NCBI GenBank assembly: GCA_023433925.1
Contig: JAEYTO010000086.1
Coordinates: forward strand, 1-36,399
Direction: 5' to 3'
Length of the DNA stretch: 36,399 nt
From: Pseudomonadota bacterium
Lineage (GTDB): Bacteria > Desulfobacterota > Desulfovibrionia > Desulfovibrionales > Desulfovibrionaceae
Under the pieces are notes generated by a model, which saw nothing but the letters and a program-made list of their open reading frames with translations, ran no database searches and was not told the DNA's origin. This document shows, one piece after another, positions 7,397-14,328 of this stretch. The stretch's first letter is position 1. Each line of letters opens with the position of its first letter. The translations under genes were made by a program, and so were the position numbers.

Positions 7397-7425
7397 CCGG
7401 CGGGTCGCCCATGAATTCGCAAGGT

Positions 7426-7465
7426 TGAAAAGAAAGCCGGCCGGACGGATGCTCGCCCGGCCGGC
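7426..7465 (-). terminator. Intrinsic terminator of the tolC-like gene
   Basis: On the minus strand a perfect 9-bp stem of GCCGGCCGG and CCGGCCGGC, with a 12-nt loop, is followed by TTTCTTTT. It starts about 35 bp past the stop of the gene ending at 7499. Confidence 0.85.
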
Positions 7466-7498
7466 CCTGCATTGGTCGGCCAAGTCGCCTCGACGGTC

Positions 7499-9013
7499 CT
7501 ACATGGGCAGCAGGGCGGGATTATGCTCGCCCACCGAGGCGTACAGGTTGGCGATGGCCTTCTGATAGTCGGACAAGGCCAGGGACAGGCGCGCCTCGCT
7601 CTCCGTGACCCGGGACTGGGCGTCCAGCACCTCGGTGTAGGTGCCCACCTGGGCCTGATAGCGAGCCAGCGCCATGCGAAAGCCCTCGCGGGAGGCCACC
7701 ACCGCGGTCTTGCCCACGCGGATGCGCTCGGCGGCCTCCTGGATGGCCAGCAGGTTGGCCTTGACCTCGAAGGAGGCGTCGAGCCGCGCATTGGCCAGCG
7801 CCGATTCCAGGCGGCTCACGTTCTCCTTGGCGGCCCGATGGCTGTTGCGGGTCGCGCCCCACTCGAAGACGTTCCAGTTGAGGAACGCGCCCACGCTCGT
7901 GTCGCTTGTCTCTGCGCCGCTCAGATCCTCGTAGCCGCTGGCCGTGGGATCGTCGCCGACGGACGTGTAGCTCAAGCGCGCATTGATGTTGGGATAGTAG
8001 CGGCTGGCCACGATGCCCGCGTCGCGCTGGGCGATCTCCACGCTCTTGCGCGCGATGGCCAGGTCGGGCCGCTTGGCGTAGGCCAGCTCCAGGGCGCGCT
8101 CCAGCCCCATGTCGAAAGGCACGTAATCCAGATCGCCCTCGTAGCGCACGGGCTCGTCGATGGGCAGGTCGAGCAGGGTGTTCAGCCTGGCCACCTGGGT
8201 GGAGACGATGTTCTGGACCCTGAGCAGGAGCTGCCTGGCCTGGGCCAGCTCGGTCTCGGCCTGGAGCACGTCCAGCCTGGGCTGCAAGCCCACTTCGTAG
8301 AAGGCCTGGGAAACCCGCAACTGGGACTCCAGGCGCGCCACGGCGTCCTCCTGGCTCTTGAGATCCATGCGCGAGCGCAGAAGCTCAAGGTAGTTGTTCT
8401 GGATGGCCAGCATGAGCTGCAGCTCGGCCTGGGCGAGCTGGGCCTCGGCCTGGTCCTTGGCCAACTTGGCCCGCTGGTAGCTGTTGAGCAGCCTGAAGCC
8501 CGTGAAGAGTGGCTGGGTCAGCGAAAGGTTGACCGAGTAGAGCAGAGCGGGCTCATCGACGTTCTGGTTCCGGAACGTCGCGAGGGTGCGGCTGTCCGAG
8601 TCCAGGAAGTGCTCCGCGCCGTAGCCCACGTCCACCTTGAAGCCGAACTCGCCGAGCTGGGCCAGGCGGTTGTACTCGCCGCTGCGCACGGCGAAACGCG
8701 CGGCGCGGATCTGCGGGTTGGCCGCAAGACCGCGCTTGACCGCTTCGGCCATGGTGAAGCTCATGTCGCCGGGACTCTTGGTCACCACGGGGTCCTCGAC
8801 GCCCGTGGGCTTCGGGCTGGTGATCTCCTGGCCCATGATCTCGGCGTAGGGATCCTCGCGCAACGAAGAGGCATACGGCTCGGGCAGGGGCTGCCGCTGG
8901 ACGGGCGCGCCAGGGCGCGCCAACGCGCCGTCCTGCTGGGCGGCGGCGTCGCGAACCGAGGGCAGCAGGGACAACATGGCCGTGATCGTCAGGATGTAGA
9001 GCAGAGTGCGCAT
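7499..9013 (-). CDS. TolC-family outer-membrane efflux protein
   Basis: The 504-residue protein has a signal peptide (about 1-25, MRTLLYILTITAMLSLLPSV) and two related halves typical of TolC-like outer-membrane channels: FTMAEAVKRGLAANPQIRAAR near 95, and LERALELAYAKRPDLAIARK near 310. Long helical stretches carry the usual QAEAQLAQAELQL and FEVKANLLAIQEAAERIRVGK patterns, and the C-terminus ends NLYASVGEHNPALLPM. It would form the exit duct of a tripartite efflux or type I secretion system. The start at 9013 has GGAG six nt upstream; an ATG at 9025 is also possible. A marR-like gene lies 87 bp upstream on the same strand, so the pair probably forms an operon. No intact pump or membrane-fusion gene is adjacent, only an RND remnant upstream of marR, so its present partner is unknown. 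Confidence 0.9.
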   Translation of the reverse strand: MRTLLYILTITAMLSLLPSVRDAAAQQDGALARPGAPVQRQPLPEPYASSLREDPYAEIMGQEITSPKPTGVEDPVVTKSPGDMSFTMAEAVKRGLAANPQIRAARFAVRSGEYNRLAQLGEFGFKVDVGYGAEHFLDSDSRTLATFRNQNVDEPALLYSVNLSLTQPLFTGFRLLNSYQRAKLAKDQAEAQLAQAELQLMLAIQNNYLELLRSRMDLKSQEDAVARLESQLRVSQAFYEVGLQPRLDVLQAETELAQARQLLLRVQNIVSTQVARLNTLLDLPIDEPVRYEGDLDYVPFDMGLERALELAYAKRPDLAIARKSVEIAQRDAGIVASRYYPNINARLSYTSVGDDPTASGYEDLSGAETSDTSVGAFLNWNVFEWGATRNSHRAAKENVSRLESALANARLDASFEVKANLLAIQEAAERIRVGKTAVVASREGFRMALARYQAQVGTYTEVLDAQSRVTESEARLSLALSDYQKAIANLYASVGEHNPALLPM

Positions 9014-9099
9014 GATCAACTCCATGATGAGAGGGGACAGGCACGCATATGCTCTCCCCGGTGTCTGCAAACCAGCATATCAGATGGAACGCGGCATTA

Positions 9100-9546
9100 C
9101 TATTCCAAGTTCGACAGCATCCGGTCCAGCGATGCTTTTAGCGCGGCGATGTCCCTCTCGTCCATGCCTTCGATAAGCCGCTCGCCGAGGGCTTTGGCCA
9201 GGGGGAAAAGCTTGGCGCGGAGATCACTGCCGGCCATGGTCAGGTGCACGCGGTAGCGCCGCCTGTCCTCGTGGTCCCGCCCGCGGACCACGAGACCCCG
9301 CCTCTCCAGCGTGTCCAGAATGCGCGTGATCGTCGGCCGGTCCTTGAAGGTCTGCTCCGCAAGCTCGCTTTGCGACAGCCCGTCGTTGAGAAAGAGCTTG
9401 TTGATCACGGCCCACTGCTCGGGCGTCACGTCCACGCCCGCGGACAGGTAAGCGCGCCGCAGCTCCTGCCTCATGCGCAGGGACAGCATGCCCACCTTGA
9501 ACCCGACGGTCCTGTCCATCTCGTCCTGATTGATTTCGGGGGACAT
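9100..9546 (-). CDS. MarR-family transcriptional regulator
   Basis: The 148-residue protein matches the MarR family in length and layout. A dimerisation helix (about 15-40) is followed by the winged helix-turn-helix (LSQSELAEQTFKDRPTITRI, about 57-77, then LERRGLVVRGRDHEDRRRYR with the wing DRR motif). The C-terminal helices (AMDERDIAALKASLDRML type) complete the dimer interface. MarR proteins are usually repressors released by small phenolic or drug-like ligands. The ATG at 9546 has GGAGGA close upstream. It is followed by the tolC-like gene, so it probably controls efflux and its own synthesis; TTGACAATCAA 28 bp upstream is a candidate site. The RND remnant on the other side supports an ancestral marR-controlled pump locus. 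Confidence 0.9.
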   Translation of the reverse strand: MSPEINQDEMDRTVGFKVGMLSLRMRQELRRAYLSAGVDVTPEQWAVINKLFLNDGLSQSELAEQTFKDRPTITRILDTLERRGLVVRGRDHEDRRRYRVHLTMAGSDLRAKLFPLAKALGERLIEGMDERDIAALKASLDRMLSNLE

Positions 9547-9573
9547 ATCTCCTCCGCGAGCTGATTTCTTGCC

Positions 9574-9584
9574 TTGACAATCAA
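9574..9584. promoter_or_regulatory. Candidate MarR operator
   Basis: TTGACAATCAA is a palindrome (TTGA and TCAA half-sites with 3 nt between) lying 28 bp upstream of the marR start. Autoregulation through such short palindromes is common in the family. The site is short and not repeated elsewhere nearby, so this is inference. Confidence 0.35.
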
Positions 9585-9775
9585 CGTCCGCTTCGGGCGG
9601 CTTTGGCGCGTGACCCGGCGCACTGTACCACCGCCAAGGCGCGGCGGCGGCGCTTTGGTTGCTATTCTAACCATCATCGCTCGTCAATACCGGACAGCCA
9701 CATGCGGGCGATCCCCGCGCGGAAGCCGGCCCGTCGGGACCGCCAGGCCAGCACCCGTTCAGCGTGCATCAGAGC

Positions 9776-10030
9776 TTGAACAATATCCGCGAGCATGGCA
9801 TGGAGCACCGCAGGGCGGTCCTGGAGTCCGTGCGCGCCAGGCTCCGCGCCATCCGCATGTCGGCGACGACCTTCCACCTCGAACGCTCCAGCCGGCCATC
9901 GCTTCGCGCTGGACCCGGACCCCGCGGGGTCTTGGCTCCGTGATCCTGGACGGCTTGGCCATCCCCACCATCCTCGCGGTCTTCGTCAGCCCGTCGCCGC
10001 CCATGTTCTTCATCGACATGGAAAACTCGG
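9776..10030 (+). pseudogene. Decayed C-terminal fragment of an RND efflux transporter
   Basis: Reading from 9776 gives SLNNIREHGMEHRRAVLESV then RARLRAIRMSATTF (to 9874). This matches the conserved region near the last transmembrane block of RND pumps (typically ...GMERREAVLEAxRxRLRPIxMT). After LRAGPGP and a shift into the next frame, 9925-10026 reads RGLGSVILDGLAIPTILAVF then VSPSPPMFFIDMEN, matching the following RND segment (normally GSELYRGLGSVVLGGL and the last membrane helix). The two pieces are in different frames, about 50 nt apart where the family has about 60 nt, and no start or upstream pump domain is present. This is therefore a frameshifted remnant of the last roughly 80 residues of a pump, in the gap upstream of marR-tolC. 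The family identification is from memory of the motif, not an alignment. Confidence 0.65.
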
Positions 10031-10110
10031 CAGGAAGGCCGGAGCATATCCGACTCCAGGCCTTGATTCCGTGCACGCCAAACCGGCGCCCTGGGCGCCT
10101 GGGGGTCACG

Positions 10111-10320
10111 ATGCGTTTCGTTTCCACATTGCTCGGGCTGGTCATTGGCGACCTGCTCGGCAGGCTTCTGTTCATTCCGCTCGGCTGGCCGTTCGACGCC
10201 AGGGCCTTTGCCGACAGGGTCGGCATCCTGGCGGTCACGGCCTTCGTCATCTGCTTTGTCTGGGATTATGTGCAGGATCGCTTCGGCTGGTTCGGCGGGG
10301 AACGCGATCCGGGCGAATGA
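10111..10320 (+). CDS. Small membrane protein, unknown family
   Basis: The 69-residue frame starts at the ATG at 10111. It has a hydrophobic segment (FVSTLLGLVIGDLLGRLLFI, about 3-22), a short polar linker (WPFDARAFADRVG), a second hydrophobic segment (ILAVTAFVICFVW, about 39-51) and a charged tail (VQDRFGWFGGERDPGE). The layout of two helices with an aromatic/acidic end is plausible for a real inner-membrane protein, and the window holds several others of similar size. The Shine-Dalgarno sequence is weak (GGGGGT). It directly follows the RND remnant, so it could itself be a fragment of something larger, but nothing in it looks RND-like. I do not recognise the family. Confidence 0.5.
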   Translation: MRFVSTLLGLVIGDLLGRLLFIPLGWPFDARAFADRVGILAVTAFVICFVWDYVQDRFGWFGGERDPGE

Positions 10321-10443
10321 AGCTGACCGGCGCGGGCGGTTGTCCGCGAATGCTTTGCCACCAGGCGGTCCAAACGGAGGGCGTGAGCGAAACGCGGCTC
10401 GGGCCCGGTCGTTCATTCGCGGCCTGGGCCCGGCCGATAGAGG

Positions 10444-10671
10444 CTAGCGCGCGCTGACTGCCACCCGGCTGCACCATCGGCGCTGGATGGCCTTGTAGGA
10501 CGCGGCCTGGTAGATGGCGCTCAGGCCCACCAAGACGTAGACCAGACGGGTGAACCAGCTCAGCGTGCCGAACAAGGCCGCCACCAGGTCGAACTCGAAA
10601 AGCCCGACCAGACCCCAATTCAGCCCGCCTATAATGAGCAGGATGGTCGTGATGACATCGAGTGTCCTCAT
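10444..10671 (-). CDS. DUF378 family membrane protein
   Basis: The 75-residue protein has the DUF378 (YuzA-like) pattern: TLDVITTILLIIGGLNWGLV with the conserved GGLNWGLVG turn, then DLVAALFG, then a second helix TRLVYVLVGLSAIYQAA. Two transmembrane segments are predicted (about 5-24 and 40-58). The usual length is about 60-75 residues. The function of the family is not known. The start at 10671 has AAGGAG about 7 nt upstream. The C-terminal tail (KAIQRRWCSRVAVSAR) is basic. It is flanked by minus-strand neighbours with their own terminators, so it is probably transcribed alone. Confidence 0.88.
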   Translation of the reverse strand: MRTLDVITTILLIIGGLNWGLVGLFEFDLVAALFGTLSWFTRLVYVLVGLSAIYQAASYKAIQRRWCSRVAVSAR

Positions 10672-10784
10672 GTCCTTTCTCCTTGGGTTAGGGTTGGCGG
10701 ATATAGGCCGATCAGGCCCATTGTACTACGCAGGGTGTTGTAGGGCGTCAAACCTTTTGTCCAGGCCTGGGCCGAGGGCTGGGC

Positions 10785-10810
10785 AAAAAAAGACCCGGCC
10801 AGGCCGGGTC
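10785..10810 (-). terminator. Intrinsic terminator of the 3D-domain gene
   Basis: On the minus strand GACCCGGCC and GGCCGGGTC form a 9-bp stem with a minimal loop, followed by seven T residues, 24 bp past the stop of the gene ending at 10835. Confidence 0.88.
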
Positions 10811-10834
10811 GGAGAAAGGGAGCCTTGGCCTGAC

Positions 10835-11347
10835 TCAGGTGTCCAGGAGGAATACCTCCAGCTTCCGGGAGCCGAAATCCAGGGCCTTGTCGGTCTCGTA
10901 CATGAAGATGTCGACCTGGTTACGCTTGCGCTGGTGCATGAGGTCGTCGATGGTGAACACGCCCAGGCCCTTGATGTAGACCTTGCGTCCGAAGACCCAG
11001 CCTTCGTCGAACAGGTCGCGCGACACGGCCACGATGCCGGGGCGCACGCGGGCGTTGTTGGCGGTGATGAACGGCGTGTCGTCCGTCTCGCCGACCCGCG
11101 GGCTGTAGGCCGTCACCGTGAGCACCTTCTTCCGCTGCAAGCCCTTGAGCGTCTGATGGTTGGTCATCACGAACTTGTTCAGGACGGCTATCTTCGCCCG
11201 CTCCTCCAGCAGGGACTGCTCGAGATCGCGGATGCGCATGCGCGACGACTCGACCGTGCCGGTCAGGTCCGAGACCGCGCGCTGGGTCATGAAGACCACG
11301 GCGGCCAGGACCAGCAGGGTGCATGAGACTGCTACTCGTGTTGTCAT
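10835..11347 (-). CDS. Membrane-anchored 3D-domain protein
   Basis: The 170-residue protein has one N-terminal membrane segment (about 5-20, VAVSCTLLVLAAVVFM), which could act as an uncleaved anchor. A charged coiled-coil stretch follows (about 28-60, SSRMRIRDLEQSLLEERAKI). The 3D domain (about 76-168) has TVTAYSPRVGETDDTPFITA, VRPGIVAVSRDL and the acidic motif region TIDDLMHQRKRNQVDIF. 3D domains share a double-psi barrel related to lytic transglycosylases of the MltA/RlpA type, so a periplasmic role at the cell wall is likely, though enzymatic activity is not shown. The start at 11347 has GAGGAG upstream. It is monocistronic with its own terminator. Confidence 0.82.
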   Translation of the reverse strand: MTTRVAVSCTLLVLAAVVFMTQRAVSDLTGTVESSRMRIRDLEQSLLEERAKIAVLNKFVMTNHQTLKGLQRKKVLTVTAYSPRVGETDDTPFITANNARVRPGIVAVSRDLFDEGWVFGRKVYIKGLGVFTIDDLMHQRKRNQVDIFMYETDKALDFGSRKLEVFLLDT

Positions 11348-11624
11348 TGCTTCTCCTCCTCGGGCCAACGCCGATTGCCTGTCCAGACTCCTTTCACGTT
11401 CCGCTCTCCGCGCGCCCAATCGGCTCCAAGGCCACGCGGCAATTGAACCTGCGCAGCTTACCACAAAAGAACCACATGACAACAGACTTAACCGATTAAG
11501 ATAGCTTGGCTTTTGACATGGATTTAAGGTTGTCGAGCTATTTTAGGCGCTTGCCCGTACATTTTCCCTGGAATTTATTGCCGTCTTATCCATTGGGAGT
11601 GGGCAGGCTGAGCAAGACCGATGA
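11348..11624. other. Gene-free stretch between the 3D-domain and PilZ genes
   Basis: The stretch contains the leader of the 3D-domain gene and an AT-rich patch (about 11460-11590). TTGACA occurs on the plus strand at 11513-11518, but no plus-strand gene follows and no good -10 is present. I see no conserved open frame or RNA structure in it. Confidence 0.4.
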
Positions 11625-11660
11625 ACGCAAGAAAGGCGCGGCCTCCACGGAAGCCGCGCC
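11625..11660 (-). terminator. Intrinsic terminator of the PilZ gene
   Basis: On the minus strand GGCGCGGC and GCCGCGCC pair (8 bp, with further CC/GG pairing inside a bulge), followed by TTTCTT, about 40 bp past the stop at 11699. Confidence 0.75.
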
Positions 11661-11698
11661 CTGCCTGCAATCCGAGAGCGGTGTATACGCCGGCCGGC

Positions 11699-12040
11699 TC
11701 AGCCCCCGGAGCCCTCACGCTCTTCCTGCTTTCGCAGGACAAGGGCCGCGACCGAATCCAGCATGGCCTCATCCATCTTGAGAAAAGCGCAGCCCACCAC
11801 GCCCATGCCCACACGGGCCACGATGCCTGTAAGACCTTGAACCACCACCTCGTCGCCATCGAGCAGATCCATCTGAAGCATCTGGGCCAGCTTGAACGGG
11901 CTGTCCTCCCGCAGGAAGCCGATGCCGCTCACGCTCAAGTCCCTGGCCACGAACTCACGGCCATATCCGATGATGCGCACGCGCAGATCCATCACGGAAA
12001 TGCGGTACGCCCTACGGCGTTCCTTGCCTACCCTCATCAT
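11699..12040 (-). CDS. Single-domain PilZ protein (c-di-GMP receptor candidate)
   Basis: The 113-residue protein carries both parts of the c-di-GMP-binding PilZ signature: a basic N-terminal stretch (KERRRAYRI, residues about 6-14) and the DLSVSGIGF motif (DxSxxG), followed by a beta-barrel pattern ending in GVVGCAFLKMD. The C-terminal helix (MLDSVAALVLRKQEE) is typical. It would sense cyclic di-GMP and act on motility or surface functions through a partner not seen here. The annotated start is the ATG at 12040 with AGGGGG 5 nt upstream; a GTG at 12046 is in frame. It is homologous in its N-terminal part to the PilZ domain of the protein at 35557-36213. Confidence 0.85.
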   Translation of the reverse strand: MMRVGKERRRAYRISVMDLRVRIIGYGREFVARDLSVSGIGFLREDSPFKLAQMLQMDLLDGDEVVVQGLTGIVARVGMGVVGCAFLKMDEAMLDSVAALVLRKQEEREGSGG

Positions 12041-12160
12041 GGCCACCCCCTGTCAGATCCGGTGCTGCGCATGGTATCTACCAGTTCATGCCAACGCCCA
12101 CAAGGACCCAAAGCCGTGCATACGCCTTACGATGCATGCCACGGCTTGGCTCCGCCTCCA

Positions 12161-12290
12161 TTAGATCATTTTGCTTCTGAAATGCTCGGCACGCCATGCA
12201 TGGGCATGGCATGCCGCCGCAGGTGGCGTCAGCGCAATCTACTTGCGCCGTCAATGCCGGAGCGAGCGTCTCAAAGTCAATCCGCTCTAA
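12161..12290. repeat. R2 interspersed repeat, copy 2
   Basis: About 130 bp, alignable with 7271-7396 along its whole length. It begins TTAGATCATTTTGCTTCTG and ends CCGCTCTAA, so the outermost bases are complementary (TTAG...CTAA). The 11-bp hairpin is kept with one mismatch (GCACGCCATGC / GCATGGCATGC) and the GCGCAA / TTGCGC hairpin is kept with a changed loop (TCTAC). TACGATGCATG occurs on both sides (12128 and 12291), so flanking DNA may belong to a longer unit. The remainder of the gap 12041-12568 holds a hairpin AAGCCGTG / CACGGCTT (12112-12146) and no gene I can support. Confidence 0.75.
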
Positions 12291-12568
12291 TACGATGCAT
12301 GTCCGGGCATGGCCTCGCGTCCACCTTCAGCGCAATAGCATATGGATTTTGAGAGGGAACCGCCCCGCCAACATCAGCTCGAACGCTTCCTGAGTGGCAA
12401 TTGGGGCCGCGCCGAGACTCAGTGTGATCTAATCAGTGGAACGGTTCACCTGGTCACGAGTCATATGCGATAGCCCTGGTCCACCCATGGCGCGGTCTTG
12501 ACATTTGGCTGTTTTCCGGCAAGGAATGCGAATTGTTTCACGACGCAAGGCCACCAGGAGGACAGGAC

Positions 12569-12721
12569 ATGTTTGCGACCATTTCCGAGTTGATCGAGAA
12601 CGCGCTGCACTCCACCGCCGCGGGCTTCGTCGGCGTCAGCCTGATTTTCATCTACATGGCGATCATCGTGGGCACCGCCTGCTACCGCATCTACCAGAAC
12701 ACCCAGGCTGAGCACCATTAG
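12569..12721 (+). CDS. 50-residue single-pass membrane protein
   Basis: The product starts MFATISELIENALHSTAAGF with a short amphipathic helix, then one transmembrane segment (about 21-40, GVSLIFIYMAIIVGTACY), then a polar tail (RIYQNTQAEHH). AGGAGG sits 8 nt upstream of the ATG at 12569, which is good support for translation. TTGACA at 12498-12503 could be a -35 box, with a weak -10. A 10-bp-stem hairpin follows 10 nt past the stop. No family is recognised. Small single-pass proteins of this kind often modulate a larger membrane protein, but no partner is evident here. Confidence 0.65.
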   Translation: MFATISELIENALHSTAAGFVGVSLIFIYMAIIVGTACYRIYQNTQAEHH

Positions 12722-12730
12722 CGAGATTTC

Positions 12731-12768
12731 CCCGGAATGCCGCCTCCTTCCAGAGGGAGCATTCCGGG
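12731..12768 (+). terminator. Hairpin after the 50-residue membrane protein gene
   Basis: CCCGGAATGC (12731-12740) and GCATTCCGGG (12759-12768) form a perfect 10-bp stem whose loop can pair further (CCTC / GAGG). There is no T-run after it, so it may be a terminator of lower efficiency or an mRNA-stabilising hairpin. Confidence 0.5.
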
Positions 12769-12859
12769 AGGATCGCGCCGCGAGACGCCTTGCGGCACGC
12801 ACGGCCGCGCCCTCCGAGGGGTGACGGCGGTTTCGTCTTGTGTTCCACCTGCCTTGGGT

Positions 12860-12996
12860 CTATACAGACTATTGAAAGAAGCCGTTCCGGCTTTTCGACT
12901 CCGCATTGTTTGAGCAAAGCTCAAGCATTGCCAGCGCATGCCTCGCATCCGGTGGGCCATCCTGACCCGCGCGACCTGCTTCTCCGCGGGTCGCCA
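12860..12996. repeat. R1 interspersed repeat, copy C (inverted)
   Basis: Opposite orientation to copies A and B. It begins CTATACAGACTATTGAAAG, matching the reverse complement of the right end of copy B. Its main hairpin (reverse-complement reading GCAATGCTTGAGC with GCTCAAACAATGC) keeps 11 of 13 pairs. The right part has GCGACC / GGTCGC arms in place of the first hairpin. The right boundary is uncertain by about 20 bp. It lies upstream of the DUF1614 gene. Confidence 0.75.
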
Positions 12997-13055
12997 TGGC
13001 AGGCGGACGGCTAGCGCCATATTCTCCATGGCTCACCTGACTTCGAGAGGTCGGC

Positions 13056-13760
13056 ATGTTCCAGTTTCCGTTCATTTTGGCCGCTGTTGTTTTCTTCTTC
13101 CTCCTGCTGCTGCTTCTCTTCGCCTTCGTCCAGATAGGGCTGATCACCGTGGCCTTCGCCAAGCTCGGCCTGACCACGGGCCAAGCCTTCCTCGTGCTCC
13201 TGGCCACTCTGTTCGGCGGCGGCGTCAACCTGCCCGTGCACCGCTCCCGACGCATGATCAAGGTCCCGTCGCCCTTCGGCCCGCCCGTGAACAGCCCCTT
13301 CTTCCGCCATGTGCGGCCCTACCAGTTCCCAGGCGCCGCGCACGAGCTGCGAGAGCAGATCGTGGCCGTCAACGTGGGCGGCTGCCTCATTCCGCTGCTC
13401 CTGTCGGCCTACTTCGTAAGCCTCATGGGGTTCACGCCCGCCCTGCTCCTGTGCACGGCGCTGGTCACGGCCGCCTGCTTCGCCATGGCCAAGCCCATCC
13501 CCGGCGTGGGCATCGGCATCCCCATGCTCGTGCCGCCCCTGGTCACGGCCGTCACCGCCATCCTGCTGGCCCCTCCCGAGCACGCGCCCCAGGTGGCCTA
13601 CGTGAGCGGCACCATGGGCACCCTGCTCGGCGCCGACATCCTGCACCTGTTCAACCCGCGCACCAGGCGCGACCTCGACGCGCCCGTGCTGTCCATCGGC
13701 GGCGCGGGCACCTTCGATGGCATCTTCATCACCGGCATCCTCGCCGTGCTTCTGGCTTGA
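13056..13760 (+). CDS. DUF1614 family integral membrane protein
   Basis: The 234-residue protein has a strongly hydrophobic N-terminus (ILAAVVFFFLLLLLLFAF) and about six transmembrane segments. It has the DUF1614 hallmark motifs FGGGVNLPVH near residue 52-61, the central IVAVNVGGCLIP, PIPGVGIGIPMLVPP, and the C-terminal VLSIGGAGTFDGIFITGIIA-like run (here GILAVLLA). The family is found in archaea and Desulfovibrio-type bacteria and has no established function; the repeated glycine-rich membrane motifs would fit a transporter, but that is speculation. The start at 13056 has GAGAGGT upstream. The DUF523 gene starts 7 nt after its stop and overlaps mogA in turn, so the three are probably one operon. 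Confidence 0.88.
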   Translation: MFQFPFILAAVVFFFLLLLLLFAFVQIGLITVAFAKLGLTTGQAFLVLLATLFGGGVNLPVHRSRRMIKVPSPFGPPVNSPFFRHVRPYQFPGAAHELREQIVAVNVGGCLIPLLLSAYFVSLMGFTPALLLCTALVTAACFAMAKPIPGVGIGIPMLVPPLVTAVTAILLAPPEHAPQVAYVSGTMGTLLGADILHLFNPRTRRDLDAPVLSIGGAGTFDGIFITGILAVLLA

Positions 13761-13767
13761 GGCCGCA

Positions 13768-14328
13768 ATGACGCCGCCCATGACTGAAAGCACCAGACCG
13801 GCCGTGGTCGTCAGCCGCTGCCTCCTGGGCGAGCGGGTCCGCTACGACGGCGGCCACAAGCACGCCCCGCTCGTCATCGAGGAGCTTGCCGGCCGCTTCG
13901 CCATCATTCCGGTCTGCCCGGAAGTCGAGGCGGGACTGCCCGTGCCCCGCGAGCCCATCGACTTTCATGGCGACCCGCGCGCGCCCGCGGCGGTATGCAA
14001 GCACTCCCGTCTCAACGTGGCCGACCTGCTGCGCGAGTGGTCCCGACGCTGGCTGGCCGGACTCGCCGCCAGCGAAACGCCCGTCCGCGGCTTCTTTCTC
14101 AAGCACAACTCGCCGTCCTGCGCCGCCGTCACGCGCAAGCCTGTCTTCGATCTCCATGGCCGGCCTCGGGGCGAGGCCTTCGGCATTTTCGCCCATTTGG
14201 CCCTGCGCGCCTTCCCCGGCGCGGCCTTCGGCGATGAACACAGCCTGTCCACGAGCCGCGGCCGCGAGGATTTCATGGCCCTGGCTCAGAGTTGTTTCCA
14301 CCGCCTGACCCAGGAGCGTCGCCCATGA
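13768..14328 (+). CDS. DUF523 family protein
   Basis: The 186-residue protein shows the DUF523 (YbbK-type) motifs: VVSRCLLGERVRYDGGHKHA near the N-terminus, PVCPEVEAGLPVPREP, and LKHNSPSC near the middle. The conserved cysteines in CLLG, CPE and NSPSC could bind metal or carry out chemistry, but the biochemical function of the family is not settled. The ATG at 13768 is 7 nt after the DUF1614 stop; another ATG at 13780 is possible. Its last four bases (ATGA) overlap the start of the mogA-like gene, indicating translational coupling. It is cytoplasmic, with no signal or membrane segment. Confidence 0.88.
   Translation: MTPPMTESTRPAVVVSRCLLGERVRYDGGHKHAPLVIEELAGRFAIIPVCPEVEAGLPVPREPIDFHGDPRAPAAVCKHSRLNVADLLREWSRRWLAGLAASETPVRGFFLKHNSPSCAAVTRKPVFDLHGRPRGEAFGIFAHLALRAFPGAAFGDEHSLSTSRGREDFMALAQSCFHRLTQERRP

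Noticed and set aside
7472..9256. 594-codon plus-strand open frame opposite tolC and part of marR
   Set aside because: It spans two real genes and their intergenic gap with no domain and no start signal.
11513..11590. Plus-strand promoter from TTGACA at 11513
   Set aside because: There is no -10 at the right spacing and no downstream plus-strand gene.
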